Shown here: one piece after another, positions 12,029 to 19,993 of the stretch
Numbering within the stretch: position 1 is the first letter of the stretch
Layout of the letters: each line of letters begins with the position of its first letter
Origin: Bog-473 sp963807775
GTDB taxonomy: Bacteria; Actinomycetota; Acidimicrobiia; Acidimicrobiales; RAAP-2
Length of the DNA: 64,000 bases
Direction of reading: 5' to 3'
Assembly (NCBI GenBank): GCA_963807775.1
Contig: CAWECY010000016.1
Span: 163,192 to 227,191, forward strand
Notes under the pieces: model-generated
The model's database searches: none
Seen by the model: the letters and a program-made list of their open reading frames with translations, nothing else
What the model was told of the DNA's origin: nothing
Translations under genes and position numbers: made by a program

Positions 12029-12649
12029 CTACACCTGCAGGGGCGGCATCCCCACGTTCGCCCGGAACTCCTCAGTGGTGTTCACGCACGGGAAGGGTTG
12101 GTCCGGCACGGCCAGACCCAGTCGCTCGCAGATGGGGTCCCAACCGTCGGCCGCCGTCCACTCGAGCAGGCGCGCCGCCGGGACGCCGGCGCGCACGGCG
12201 TCGTTGTGCCGCCCGTAGGCATCCACCATGGCGTCACGGTCGTCGACCCGGTCCGAGAAGCGCTCGCCCATGAGGCGAATCATGGCCGCCATCCAGGGGT
12301 CGCCTAGCTCGGCCAAGGCCTCCATGCCCCCGAAGATCGTGTTGGAGCAACTGGTGAACCAGGCGTCGGGGTCGCGCACCGACAACAGCACCAGGGCGTC
12401 GGGGTTGGCCTGTGACAGCTCGGGCCAGAAGCTGGCGCCGGGCCAGTCCACCTGCGCCACGTAATCGTCCATGAGCGCGTCCCAGTCGACCGGTCGACCG
12501 TCGACGGCGTCGATCCAGACGGGCACCTCGTCGGGGTGTGCGAAGACCTCGACCATGTGATGGCACGTACCACCGAGCAACAGCTCGAGCGCCACCTTGA
12601 GCGAATGCGTCCCGGTACGACCGACCCCGGCGCCAACAACTTTGAGCAT
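12029..12649 (-). CDS. Sulfotransferase-family protein
   Basis: 206 residues. The N-terminal P-loop GVGRTGTHSLKVALELL is the 5'-phosphosulfate-binding motif of the bacterial sulfotransferase group related to NAD-dependent-like Sulfotransfer_4 proteins. The second PAPS contact region is LLSVRDPDAWFTSCSNT. The acceptor is unknown. ATG 12649 has the purine-rich AGGGGGGC site about 4 nt upstream. It is followed by the convergent-free gap to the next same-strand gene, so it is probably monocistronic. Confidence 0.82.
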   Translation of the reverse strand: MLKVVGAGVGRTGTHSLKVALELLLGGTCHHMVEVFAHPDEVPVWIDAVDGRPVDWDALMDDYVAQVDWPGASFWPELSQANPDALVLLSVRDPDAWFTSCSNTIFGGMEALAELGDPWMAAMIRLMGERFSDRVDDRDAMVDAYGRHNDAVRAGVPAARLLEWTAADGWDPICERLGLAVPDQPFPCVNTTEEFRANVGMPPLQV

Positions 12650-12905
12650 GGTGCCCCCCTTGCGTCGAGGCGCACCATGGCAGGGGCGCCTACACCTGTC
12701 AACCGGTACGCGCCGGTGCTCCAAGTCGCGGTTCGTTGATGTGAATACTGGGGAGACGATGGCGCTTTGGCTATTTGGGTGCAGATCCCTCAGGTGTCGG
12801 GCTGATCGGAGAAGAGGACGCCTTGGATCGACGTCCAAGGAGTGCCCACCATGCTCCCACCTGCTCCCGTGACGACACAGACCTTTGCGGCGAGCCGCCC
12901 CGAGA

Positions 12906-13562
12906 TCACATTCCGACCTCCGCAGCAGCGAGCTTTTCCGCCTCCGCGACGCCGACCTGGTCGGTGAGCTTCGGAATCTCTCTGAAGTACCAATGGATGA
13001 CGTCGAGGGCTGGCGCGGCGAGCGGTCCCGCCCAGTCGCGAAAGAGCTCGGTGACCACGGCGAGCGCCGTGGTCGGAACGGCGCCGGCGTGCGCAAGCCG
13101 TTCGATGGCCGTGCGGTGTGCGGTCTGGGAACGCCCGCCGACGGCGTCGGCGACGTACAAGACGTCGTGGCCCTCCTTGAGTGCTTGCACGGTTGCGAAC
13201 GTGAGGCAGATCTCCGTGTGGAGTCCGCCAATGATCAGTCGCTTCCGCCCTGTTGCCTTCACGGCGTCGCGAAATGCCTGGTCCTCGAACGCGGCCATGG
13301 ACGACCGATCGATCGGCTCGACGCCATCGAGTTCGGACAGGATCGACGGGAGCGTAGGTCCGTTGAAACCGGATGCGACACCTACCGTCGACAAGACGAT
13401 CGGCATGCCAAACGCCTTCGCCGTCTTGGCCAGCAGACGGACGTGCAACTCAACCAGGTCGGCGTTCGACTCCGAGCGTATGACCTCGAACATCTCCTTC
13501 TGGTAGTCGATCAACACCAAGGCGCAGTCCTCGGCGGTCCAGACACCCAAGTCACTGGTCAT
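12906..13562 (-). CDS. Isochorismatase-family cysteine hydrolase (YcaC-like)
   Basis: 218 residues. Catalytic positions match the cysteine-hydrolase family: Asp19 in LVLIDYQ, a basic residue in PIDRSSM (Arg86) and nucleophile Cys119 in LHTEICLTF. Arg rather than Lys at the middle position is typical of the YcaC branch, whose physiological substrates are unclear. ATG 13562 has a strong AGGAGG site. About 185 nt upstream lies the operator at 13746-13761, the same 16-mer found before the marR gene, so it is probably repressed by that MarR protein. Confidence 0.88.
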   Translation of the reverse strand: MTSDLGVWTAEDCALVLIDYQKEMFEVIRSESNADLVELHVRLLAKTAKAFGMPIVLSTVGVASGFNGPTLPSILSELDGVEPIDRSSMAAFEDQAFRDAVKATGRKRLIIGGLHTEICLTFATVQALKEGHDVLYVADAVGGRSQTAHRTAIERLAHAGAVPTTALAVVTELFRDWAGPLAAPALDVIHWYFREIPKLTDQVGVAEAEKLAAAEVGM

Positions 13563-14061
13563 CGTTGCTCTCCTCCTTCTCTGCCACCCGTTCGAGTCAG
13601 CTCGCTCGGGCGTATCGGGGATGTCGTGAAGGCGCCAGGCAGGCGCTCAAGCGATCGCTCGCTCTCTCGCCGCCGCAAGTTTCGGAGGCTGCCGTGCGCT
13701 TCACGGGTCTGCTCTCGTGTTCGAGCTAAGCGTATATGAGAGTAGTTGCGTTGGCAAGCAATTTATTTTGAGGGTGGTTCCGCCTCAACCTCAGGCCGGC
13801 ACTTTCGGTCGATCCCGTATCAAAATCGCCCTTTTGCTTCGCCCCGCGCGATCGTCTCTTATTTGCTGACGCAATAACATCTGTATAAAGTTCCGAGTAC
13901 GCCGAAGGAAGGGCTGGCATGAACCGCACCGGCCGACTGTGCTTGCACGTACGGACCTCCGAGAGCCCAGCCCGCGAGTGTACCGCCCCGAGCGGAGCGC
14001 TCGCTCGCACTGACACGCCGGACCGTCAACACCGAATGAGGCCAACTGAACGAAGGCGTCA
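13563..14061. other. A/T-richer intergenic region with shared MarR-type operator
   Basis: About 500 bp between the divergent isochorismatase and alkA genes. Base composition drops noticeably (for example around 13750-13780 and 13860-13890). No gene or RNA was recognised. It holds the 13746-13761 operator and a TATACG-type element just beyond it on the minus strand. Confidence 0.6.
13746..13761. promoter_or_regulatory. MarR-type operator upstream of the isochorismatase
   Basis: TTGCGTTGGCAAGCAA is an imperfect palindrome. Read on the other strand it matches the element before marR (14843-14858) at 15 of 16 positions. It overlaps a TTGCCA element that could be a -35 box for the isochorismatase, with TATACG 15 nt further on, so binding would block transcription. 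Confidence 0.7.
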
Positions 14062-14742
14062 ATGACCAAGGCCTCTCGATCGAGCACTGACGACCGGAGG
14101 AAGCGCCTCCGACTTGCCCAGGACCACCTTCGCAAAGTCGATCCTGTGATCGGACAGCTCATCGAGCGAAGCCCGGACTTCGAGCCCTTTGCGTGGCTGG
14201 ACGACCTTCCGCCGATGACTCTCTTTGGGTCGCTTCTCTTTCAGGTCACGGGCCAACAACTGTCTGTCGCGGCGACCCGACGGACCATTGAGCACGTCAC
14301 ATCGCTCTTTGCAGGGCACCTGCCGTCACCTGACGAGCTATTGGCCGCGGAACCCGGTGATTTGCGAGCTGCGGGCCTTTCGTGGCGCAAGGTCAACACG
14401 CTCCGGGATCTGGCTGAACGCCTCTCTGATGGTCGACTCGATATGGAAAGTCTGAGCGAGCTCCCAGACGAGGAGTTCATCGCGGAACTGACGCTGGTTC
14501 CGGGTATCGGGCCGTGGACCGCCCAGGGCGCATTGCTCGTCGCCCTCCGACGGGAGGACGTCGTGCTGCCGGGCGATCTCGCTCTGCGCAAAGCGGTGCG
14601 CAGTGCCTATCGCCTGGATCATCTGCCCAGTCAGGAGGAGATCCTCGAGATCGCCGAGAAGTGGCGCCCGTACCGCAGCCTCGCCACGTCCTACCTCTTC
14701 GCCGCCGCCGTCGAGCCCGGCAACCTCGGGGCAACGTCATGA
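14062..14742 (+). CDS. DNA-3-methyladenine glycosylase II (AlkA-like, HhH-GPD)
   Basis: 226 residues. The helix-hairpin-helix VPGIGPWTA lies at 146-154 and the catalytic Asp is Asp172 in LPGDLALRK, the classic HhH-GPD arrangement. The enzyme excises alkylated purines in base-excision repair. The C-terminal WRPYRSLATSYLF is also typical. It lies upstream of marR on the same strand with 130 bp between, so marR has its own promoter but read-through is possible. It lacks the N-terminal AlkA domain seen in longer E. coli-type enzymes. Confidence 0.9.
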   Translation: MTKASRSSTDDRRKRLRLAQDHLRKVDPVIGQLIERSPDFEPFAWLDDLPPMTLFGSLLFQVTGQQLSVAATRRTIEHVTSLFAGHLPSPDELLAAEPGDLRAAGLSWRKVNTLRDLAERLSDGRLDMESLSELPDEEFIAELTLVPGIGPWTAQGALLVALRREDVVLPGDLALRKAVRSAYRLDHLPSQEEILEIAEKWRPYRSLATSYLFAAAVEPGNLGATS

Positions 14743-14842
14743 TGGGTCGGCCGTGGAAGCAAGCCCGGAACAGATGGAGGGACATTCTCCGGCGGTCGTC
14801 GGGCGTTGCCGCCGCCACCGATGTGGCCGGACCCTCCCACAG

Positions 14843-14858
14843 TTGCTTGACAACGCAA
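14843..14858. promoter_or_regulatory. MarR-type operator at the marR promoter
   Basis: TTGCTTGACAACGCAA, imperfect palindrome, 14 nt before the marR ATG and abutting a TATTCT -10-like hexamer (14861-14866). Its complement differs from the 13746-13761 element by one base. Position suggests autorepression. Confidence 0.72.
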
Positions 14859-14872
14859 GTTATTCTGAGCGC

Positions 14873-15331
14873 ATGACGAAGGCCGAATCGCTCTCTCCGA
14901 CGGAGGAAACGCTGTGGCGGGCCATCATGTGCATTGTCAAGGCACTCCCTCGGGACCTCGACTCCGACCTGATTCATGGCGCTGGTGTGAGTGCAAGCGA
15001 TTACACCACCCTCATGCATCTTTCCGAGGCAGCCAATCGTGAGCTTCGGATGAGTGACCTGGCCAGTGCCACTGGATTGTCACCGAGCCGGATGACCCGC
15101 TTGGTCGACGATCTCCAATCGCGTTCTCTGGTGACGAAGGTGGCGAGCTCCACCGATGCCCGAGGCAACGTGGCCCGATTGACGCCCCGCGGTATGGCGA
15201 AGTTGCGAGCGGCATGGCCCGTCCACCTGGCCAGCGTTCGCTCGCGATTCCTCGATCACATCGACCCGACTGCGATCAAGCTCGTTGCATCTGCAATGTC
15301 TGGCGTGGCCGAGCAGCTCCAAGATCGCTAA
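14873..15331 (+). CDS. MarR-family transcriptional regulator
   Basis: 152 residues. Winged helix-turn-helix: MSDLASATGLSPSRMTRLVDDL is the recognition unit (shown in part, LASATGLSPSRMTRLVDDL), followed by the wing VASSTDARGNVARLTPRG and the final dimerisation helix. No conserved redox cysteines of the OhrR type are present, so a small-molecule ligand is more likely. ATG 14873 was chosen because it follows TATTCT by exactly 6 nt and there is no ribosome site, indicating a leaderless message; earlier in-frame sequence overlaps the operator. Predicted targets are itself and the isochorismatase at 12906-13562. Confidence 0.9.
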   Translation: MTKAESLSPTEETLWRAIMCIVKALPRDLDSDLIHGAGVSASDYTTLMHLSEAANRELRMSDLASATGLSPSRMTRLVDDLQSRSLVTKVASSTDARGNVARLTPRGMAKLRAAWPVHLASVRSRFLDHIDPTAIKLVASAMSGVAEQLQDR

Positions 15332-15363
15332 CCGGTCTGGGTGCGTCGAACCGGCTCCTTCGC

Positions 15364-15573
15364 TCACAGTCCCTTCTGCAGCCGGGATGTGAGCACGATG
15401 TCCACCACATCTGGAACGGTGGCAGTCCTGGCCCAGTCGCGCTGCAACTCGCAGGCGAGGGATACCCAACCGATCGGCTGGGCGCCGGCTTGGACGATGC
15501 GCTCCAATCCCGCCCTGTGAGCCCCGGGCGACGTGCCGCCCACGGCATCGACGACCGGAAAGACCTCGTAGCC
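15364..15573 (-). pseudogene. C-terminal remnant of a second isochorismatase-family gene
   Basis: About 70 residues (GYEVFPVVDAVGGTSPGAHR through ELQRDWARTATVPDVVDIVL) match the C-terminal third of YcaC-type hydrolases well, ending at a normal TGA. The expected N-terminal two thirds, including the catalytic Asp and Cys, are not found upstream in any frame; the same frame continues for about 30 unrelated residues. A genuine deletion remnant is likely. It sits tail-to-tail with marR, whose operator also controls an intact homologue 1.8 kb away. Confidence 0.65.
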
Positions 15574-15891
15574 AGCACGGGCCCTGCGGGGCCAGGTGCG
15601 ACGAGACGGGAGACCTGGGTGCAGCGTCACAGGTTCGGCCTTGACGTCCGGGGCACCAACGGCCATGACCAGGACGGGCGGGAATCCGAGCCGTTATCCT
15701 GGCGCCGGAGCGCCGTGAGTAGGAACTGCACCCACCTTGACCACGTTCATACCGTGGACGCGTTGTCCTCGGGGTGCGACGAAGGCCTGACATCAGGTCG
15801 TCTGGGCCGGGTGCATCTGCGTGTCTGCTACCGGGAGTGCGGCCACGTCCGAGGAGCTGCCGCCCCTTCGCATCCTTAGGCACCCGCTGCC
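15574..15891. other. Intergenic region with no recognised gene
   Basis: About 320 bp between the isochorismatase remnant and the flavoprotein gene. Short open frames here have no recognisable protein features. The former 5' part of the remnant gene would have lain here. I see no operator copy like the two at 13746 and 14843. Confidence 0.5.
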
Positions 15892-17178
15892 ATGTCCCTC
15901 TTCGACTACGACACCAGACCGGCGACTCCGGGCGTCGTGTTGATGGACACGGGAACCTCGGCGGCTGCGTACCGGATCCGTGATTTTCTCAGCCGGAACA
16001 GCTGCCAGTACGAATGGGTCGACATCGCAGACGCGGAGAAAGTGACCGCCGTTCTCGGGAGCGCCGAGGTTGACGCAGGATCCCTCCCCATCTGCGTGCT
16101 CCCCGACGGCACCCGGCTCTCCCCGGCGACGCTCGAGCAGGTTGCGGCCGGGCTCGGGATGGTGTCGGGACCCTCGCGTTCCGAATACGACCTAACCATT
16201 GTGGGTGCCGGCCCAGCCGGTCTCGCCGCCGCGGTCTACGCGGCATCGGAAGGCCTGCGGACGTTGGTCATCGAAGCCATAGCTCCCGGCGGCCAGGCCG
16301 GTACGACGTCGATGATCGAGAACTACCTGGGATTCCCCAATGGCATCAGCGGAAGCGAGCTGGCGACCCGCGCCGTGGCCCAGGCCCGTCGATTCGGAGC
16401 AGAGATACTCCTGGCTCGGCCGTTGGTCGGCCTTTCGACCGAGGGTTCGGGGTACCAAGCGCTTCTGTCCGATGGGACGAGCGTTCTCGGCAGGACCCTC
16501 CTGCTGGCGAGCGGGGTGGAGTGGCGGCGTCTGGACGTCCCGGGCATCGACGAGCTGCTCGGAGCCGGCGTCTACTACGGAGCAGGACCGAGCGAAGCCT
16601 TGGGTTGTGCCGGTTCGCATGTTGTGGTCGTCGGTGGAGGGAACTCCGCCGGGCAGGCCGTCGTGCGGTTCTCACGCTATGCGGTCCGGGTGACGCTCCT
16701 CGTACGTGGACCAGACCTCGCCGCCTCCATGTCGAAGTACCTCATCGACGCGATCACGGGCATTCCCAACGTCGACGTGCGAACGGGGACACAGGTGGTC
16801 GACATCACGGCCAACGGTCAGCTGCGGGAGGTTCTGGTGACGTCGTCGGACAGTCAGACTGCGTACCCGCTGCGCGCCGACGCGTTGTTCATCTGCATCG
16901 GGGGCGAGCCGCGCACCGACGCTGCCGCCGGGACGGGACTCGTGACCGACGATGCGGGCTATGTCCCAACCGGGAGTGAACTGGCCTCGTTCACCCCCGT
17001 CGCGCAAGGTTGGGACCTACCTCGACCACCGCTCCCCCTCGAAACGAGTCTTCCCGGTCTCTTCGCCGCCGGCGACATCCGGCGAGGCTCGATCAAGCGC
17101 TGTGCGGCTGCCGTCGGGGAGGGCTCCATGTCAGTTGCGCTCGTGCACCAGCGGCTGGCGGAGGTAGGCGGTGAGTAG
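15892..17178 (+). CDS. Thioredoxin-reductase-like FAD oxidoreductase with N-terminal thioredoxin-fold domain, redox cysteines absent
   Basis: 428 residues. Residues 1-90 look like a glutaredoxin/thioredoxin fold (VVLMDTGTSAAAYRIRDFL then SLPICVLPDG) but the CxxC position reads TSAAA. From 98 onward comes a TrxR-type flavoprotein: FAD motif VGAGPAGLAAAVYA, NAD(P)H motif VVGGGNSAGQA and GLFAAGDIRRGSIKR. The CxxC that precedes the NADPH motif in true thioredoxin reductases is replaced by GCAGS, leaving one Cys. It should therefore oxidise NAD(P)H but pass electrons elsewhere. Its stop overlaps the next gene's GTG by 8 nt, so the two are co-translated. Confidence 0.85.
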   Translation: MSLFDYDTRPATPGVVLMDTGTSAAAYRIRDFLSRNSCQYEWVDIADAEKVTAVLGSAEVDAGSLPICVLPDGTRLSPATLEQVAAGLGMVSGPSRSEYDLTIVGAGPAGLAAAVYAASEGLRTLVIEAIAPGGQAGTTSMIENYLGFPNGISGSELATRAVAQARRFGAEILLARPLVGLSTEGSGYQALLSDGTSVLGRTLLLASGVEWRRLDVPGIDELLGAGVYYGAGPSEALGCAGSHVVVVGGGNSAGQAVVRFSRYAVRVTLLVRGPDLAASMSKYLIDAITGIPNVDVRTGTQVVDITANGQLREVLVTSSDSQTAYPLRADALFICIGGEPRTDAAAGTGLVTDDAGYVPTGSELASFTPVAQGWDLPRPPLPLETSLPGLFAAGDIRRGSIKRCAAAVGEGSMSVALVHQRLAEVGGE

Positions 17179-17824
17179 CACGGCGCTGCCCCCGGACGTG
17201 ACCGAGCACGCGGTGGCCGAGTTTGCTCAGGTCAGCTCGGCGACGCGCATCGCCGCCGTGGCGGAGGCCCTCGAGCACAACGGCATGCGGGCGTTCGTCG
17301 TCCCGTCAGGCGACGAAGCGAGACAGACGGTTGCGTCGTTGATCCCTCCGGGGGCCGAGGTCTTCAACAACACGTCACGCACGCTCGAATCAATCGGCGT
17401 GGCGGATGACATCGAGCGATCCGGGCGCTACGAGCCGCTCCGCTTGCGGCTGTTCCAAATGGACCGGGAAATGCAGGCGGGCGAAATGCGGACGCTTGCC
17501 GCTTCACCTGAATATGTCCTCGGAAGCGTGCACGCCGTGACCGAGGGAGGATCGTTACTCATTGCGTCTGCGAGTGGAAGCCAGTTGGGCCCCATCGTGT
17601 CCGGGGCCGAACACGTCATCCTCGTGATCGGAGGTCAGAAGATCGTCGCCGACGTCGAGACCGGGATCCGGCGAATCTTGGAATACTCCTTCCCGCTCGA
17701 GGACCGGCGGGCCCGAGAGGCCTATGGCGTCCCGAGCGGGGTGAACAACATCCTCATCATCAACCGAACGGTGGCCGCTGATCGGATTACCGCGATCCTC
17801 GTCCACGAATCGCTCGGGTTTTGA
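17171..17824 (+). CDS. LUD-domain protein (LutC/YkgG-related)
   Basis: 217 residues. The LUD fold of LutB/LutC-type proteins is indicated by FVVPSGDEARQTVASLIPPG, AVTEGGSLLIASASGSQLGP and the terminal INNRT-like segment IINRTVAADRITAILVHESLG. LutC works with iron-sulfur partners in L-lactate oxidation, but no LutA/LutB is present, so lactate oxidation cannot be claimed. Stand-alone LUD proteins are of unknown role. The GTG start at 17171 overlaps the flavoprotein gene by 8 nt, suggesting a shared redox function. Confidence 0.82.
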   Translation: MSSTALPPDVTEHAVAEFAQVSSATRIAAVAEALEHNGMRAFVVPSGDEARQTVASLIPPGAEVFNNTSRTLESIGVADDIERSGRYEPLRLRLFQMDREMQAGEMRTLAASPEYVLGSVHAVTEGGSLLIASASGSQLGPIVSGAEHVILVIGGQKIVADVETGIRRILEYSFPLEDRRAREAYGVPSGVNNILIINRTVAADRITAILVHESLGF

Positions 17825-17848
17825 CGGCATCGACTCGGCGTCCGTCAA
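17821..17848. terminator. Hairpin between convergent genes
   Basis: TTGACGG (17821-17827) pairs with CCGTCAA (17842-17848) across a 14-nt loop, directly at the LUD stop codon and before the convergent GH172 gene end. No T run, so it may be a bidirectional attenuation hairpin. Confidence 0.4.
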
Positions 17849-17904
17849 CTTCGAGATGACGGCGTGACCGCTACCACCAACTGCCAACCAGGCGCATCTG
17901 AGCA

Positions 17905-19095
17905 TCAGAGCGAGCCGGCCAGAATCGCCTCCATCCGATCCGGCCGTTCGAACGGAAGCCGGATCACGTCAGCCACCGCGCCGGCCACGTCGACTCGAGG
18001 GACGGCCTGGGGGCCCATCAGGTACACGTACGCCGTCGAGCAGTAGTCATCGACCCGCTCGGCCAATCCCCAGGCAAGCACGTCAGGCGAAAGATTGCGC
18101 AGGTACCCCAGGCCGGCGGCTGGATTGGTCCCCTCGTAGGCCGCCATCTTCTCTTCTTCGCCGGCTCGGAAGAGCGCCGAGCCGATCTGCTGCAGGGTGA
18201 TGGTCAGGCTCTCGGAGAACATGACCGGATCCGCCAGGTGCCATCGGTAGAAGCCGACGAATGCCGGGTTGTCGGACACGCTGCCATCCCCATGCGGCGG
18301 GGCTACCATCAGCGGTGCGCCCGCATACCACTCGGCGTGCCGCCCCATCCCCCACGCGCTGCCGACGTAGTCCTCCAGTCCCGTGCCACAGATCGTCGGC
18401 CACTCGCCGTCACCGTCCCGATAGATCTTCAGTTCCCCCTCGCCGTACCAATCGCCTTCGTCAATGACGCGAACGCCGACGTTGCACCCGAGAAACCGTC
18501 CCGGACCTTCGAATCCTTCGACGATCGTGAAGTCCTTGCGAAGATGTGTCGGGTTCTCCCGGCGAAAGCTCGCATGGAGGTAACCCGCGGCCTCGTCGAC
18601 GTGTGGCTCGAGCGTGTAGTCGATCTGGAAGTACAGCATCACCGGGCGCACACTGGAATTGGTCAGTTCGATGCGCACATTGCCGCGGAACGGCATGGGC
18701 AGGTACGAGTTGAATCCTCGACCTTCGTGGCACGACAGGAGCGCTGAGTCGAAGGCAACCGGCCGCCCGTGCGGCATTCCGAAGAAGTCTGCAATGGGAG
18801 CGGACACACTGGGTGACGCGTTGCCCTCGTAGTACACCTCCATCCAGACGGCGCGCAGGGCTTCGGGCGGCATCGGCATCACGGTCATCCAAATGTGGCG
18901 GACTGTTCCCGGTCCTTCCAGGTCGGCCAGAGTCAGGTTCTCGCCCGGCGCGATGAGTCGCGACGGTGCTCCCTTGCGCCCGTCTGCCGCCATCCCGCCT
19001 CTTCCGCGCTCACCGGTGGGATTCTCGAAGGTCACCGCCCGGCAATCGAGGTTCGGATCGATGAAGGACGGGTCAAGCAGATGGCGCGTGCTCAC
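17905..19095 (-). CDS. GH172 (DUF2961) glycoside hydrolase-like protein
   Basis: 396 residues. The family core is DWYGEGELKIYRDGD (Glu219/Glu221) and GTGLEDYVGSAWG (Glu241); the spacing of about 20 residues between two acidic catalytic positions agrees with GH172 enzymes that act on difructose dianhydride or arabinofuranosides. No signal peptide is visible, so it should be cytoplasmic. The start is GTG 19095, which overlaps the TGA of the upstream crotonase gene as GTGA, indicating translational coupling. Coupling a sugar hydrolase to a crotonase is unusual. Substrate not assignable. Confidence 0.85.
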   Translation of the reverse strand: MSTRHLLDPSFIDPNLDCRAVTFENPTGERGRGGMAADGRKGAPSRLIAPGENLTLADLEGPGTVRHIWMTVMPMPPEALRAVWMEVYYEGNASPSVSAPIADFFGMPHGRPVAFDSALLSCHEGRGFNSYLPMPFRGNVRIELTNSSVRPVMLYFQIDYTLEPHVDEAAGYLHASFRRENPTHLRKDFTIVEGFEGPGRFLGCNVGVRVIDEGDWYGEGELKIYRDGDGEWPTICGTGLEDYVGSAWGMGRHAEWYAGAPLMVAPPHGDGSVSDNPAFVGFYRWHLADPVMFSESLTITLQQIGSALFRAGEEEKMAAYEGTNPAAGLGYLRNLSPDVLAWGLAERVDDYCSTAYVYLMGPQAVPRVDVAGAVADVIRLPFERPDRMEAILAGSL

Positions 19096-19883
19096 TGTTC
19101 GGTCCGCCGATCTTCCAGATTCTGCATGTATGCGGACCCCACCTGGCGATACTCGGCCTCGGTGAAGGCCCACTGCTGGTGGTCCGCGTCGCCCCAGCCT
19201 GCCGACATCGCCGGATGGCTGCGACCGAGTGCCGCGGTCATGGACCGTGCCATGGCCAATGGGCCGGGTGGAGCGGACAGCAGCTGCTCGACGACAGTGG
19301 ACACCTCAGCATCGAGGTGGGCCCGGGGAACGACACGTTGGGCATAACCACATCGCAACAGCTCCTCGGCGTACACCTCTCTGCAGGTCATCACCCAGTC
19401 TCGGGTCAGAGGCAGGCCGATCTCCCGAACGAGCAGTGGGATGCCCGCCCAGGTCAGCGGTATGCCGATCGCCAGCTCGGGGATCCGGACCACCACGTCG
19501 TCCGACGCGACCCGTATGTCACACGCCGCGGCCAGCAGAGCCGCCCCGCCGATGACGTGGCCATGTACCCGGGCCACCGTGACTTGCGGGAGTCGTCCGA
19601 GTTGGTCGAGCAGCCGTTGCCACGAACCCGTGCGATGGCGCCGCGTGGCCCAATCGGCATTCCGGAGGTCGGCATACGCACTTGTCCGCAGGTCTGCGCC
19701 GGCCGAGAAGGATCGACCGGCTCCGTCCAGCACCAGGACGCGGATGTCCGGCCGCTCCTCGAGCACACTGAGCTCGTCGGCCATACCCTTTCGGATCTCG
19801 TCGTTGAGGGCGTTGAGTCGCTCGGGCCGCGCCAAGGTGAGGCGGACCACCGGACCCTCGTGTGTTGTGGTCAATCCACCCAT
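19092..19883 (-). CDS. Enoyl-CoA hydratase/isomerase (crotonase) family protein
   Basis: 263 residues. Crotonase landmarks: LARPERLNALND, DGAGRSFSAGADLR (first oxyanion-hole strand), VHGHVIGGAALLAAACDIR (second) and PELAIGIPLTWAG with the position of one catalytic Glu. The second Glu of true hydratases is not clearly retained, so isomerase, hydrolase or other crotonase chemistry is possible. First gene of the two-gene operon with the GH172 protein. ATG 19883 has no strong ribosome site. Confidence 0.87.
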   Translation of the reverse strand: MGGLTTTHEGPVVRLTLARPERLNALNDEIRKGMADELSVLEERPDIRVLVLDGAGRSFSAGADLRTSAYADLRNADWATRRHRTGSWQRLLDQLGRLPQVTVARVHGHVIGGAALLAAACDIRVASDDVVVRIPELAIGIPLTWAGIPLLVREIGLPLTRDWVMTCREVYAEELLRCGYAQRVVPRAHLDAEVSTVVEQLLSAPPGPLAMARSMTAALGRSHPAMSAGWGDADHQQWAFTEAEYRQVGSAYMQNLEDRRTEQ

Positions 19884-19993
19884 CGGACCAAAGAATGCCT
19901 CAAAAGGACTGCACCGAGTGGGTCCGTTCGGACCTTGACCTCAGCCCGACGGCCTCGTGTCCGCCACCAACACGGGTCGCGCCTCGGTGGAGG

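Noticed and set aside
12650..19990. Integrated mobile element
   Set aside because: The region looks accessory by gene content and composition, but no integrase, transposase, tRNA boundary or terminal repeats were seen.
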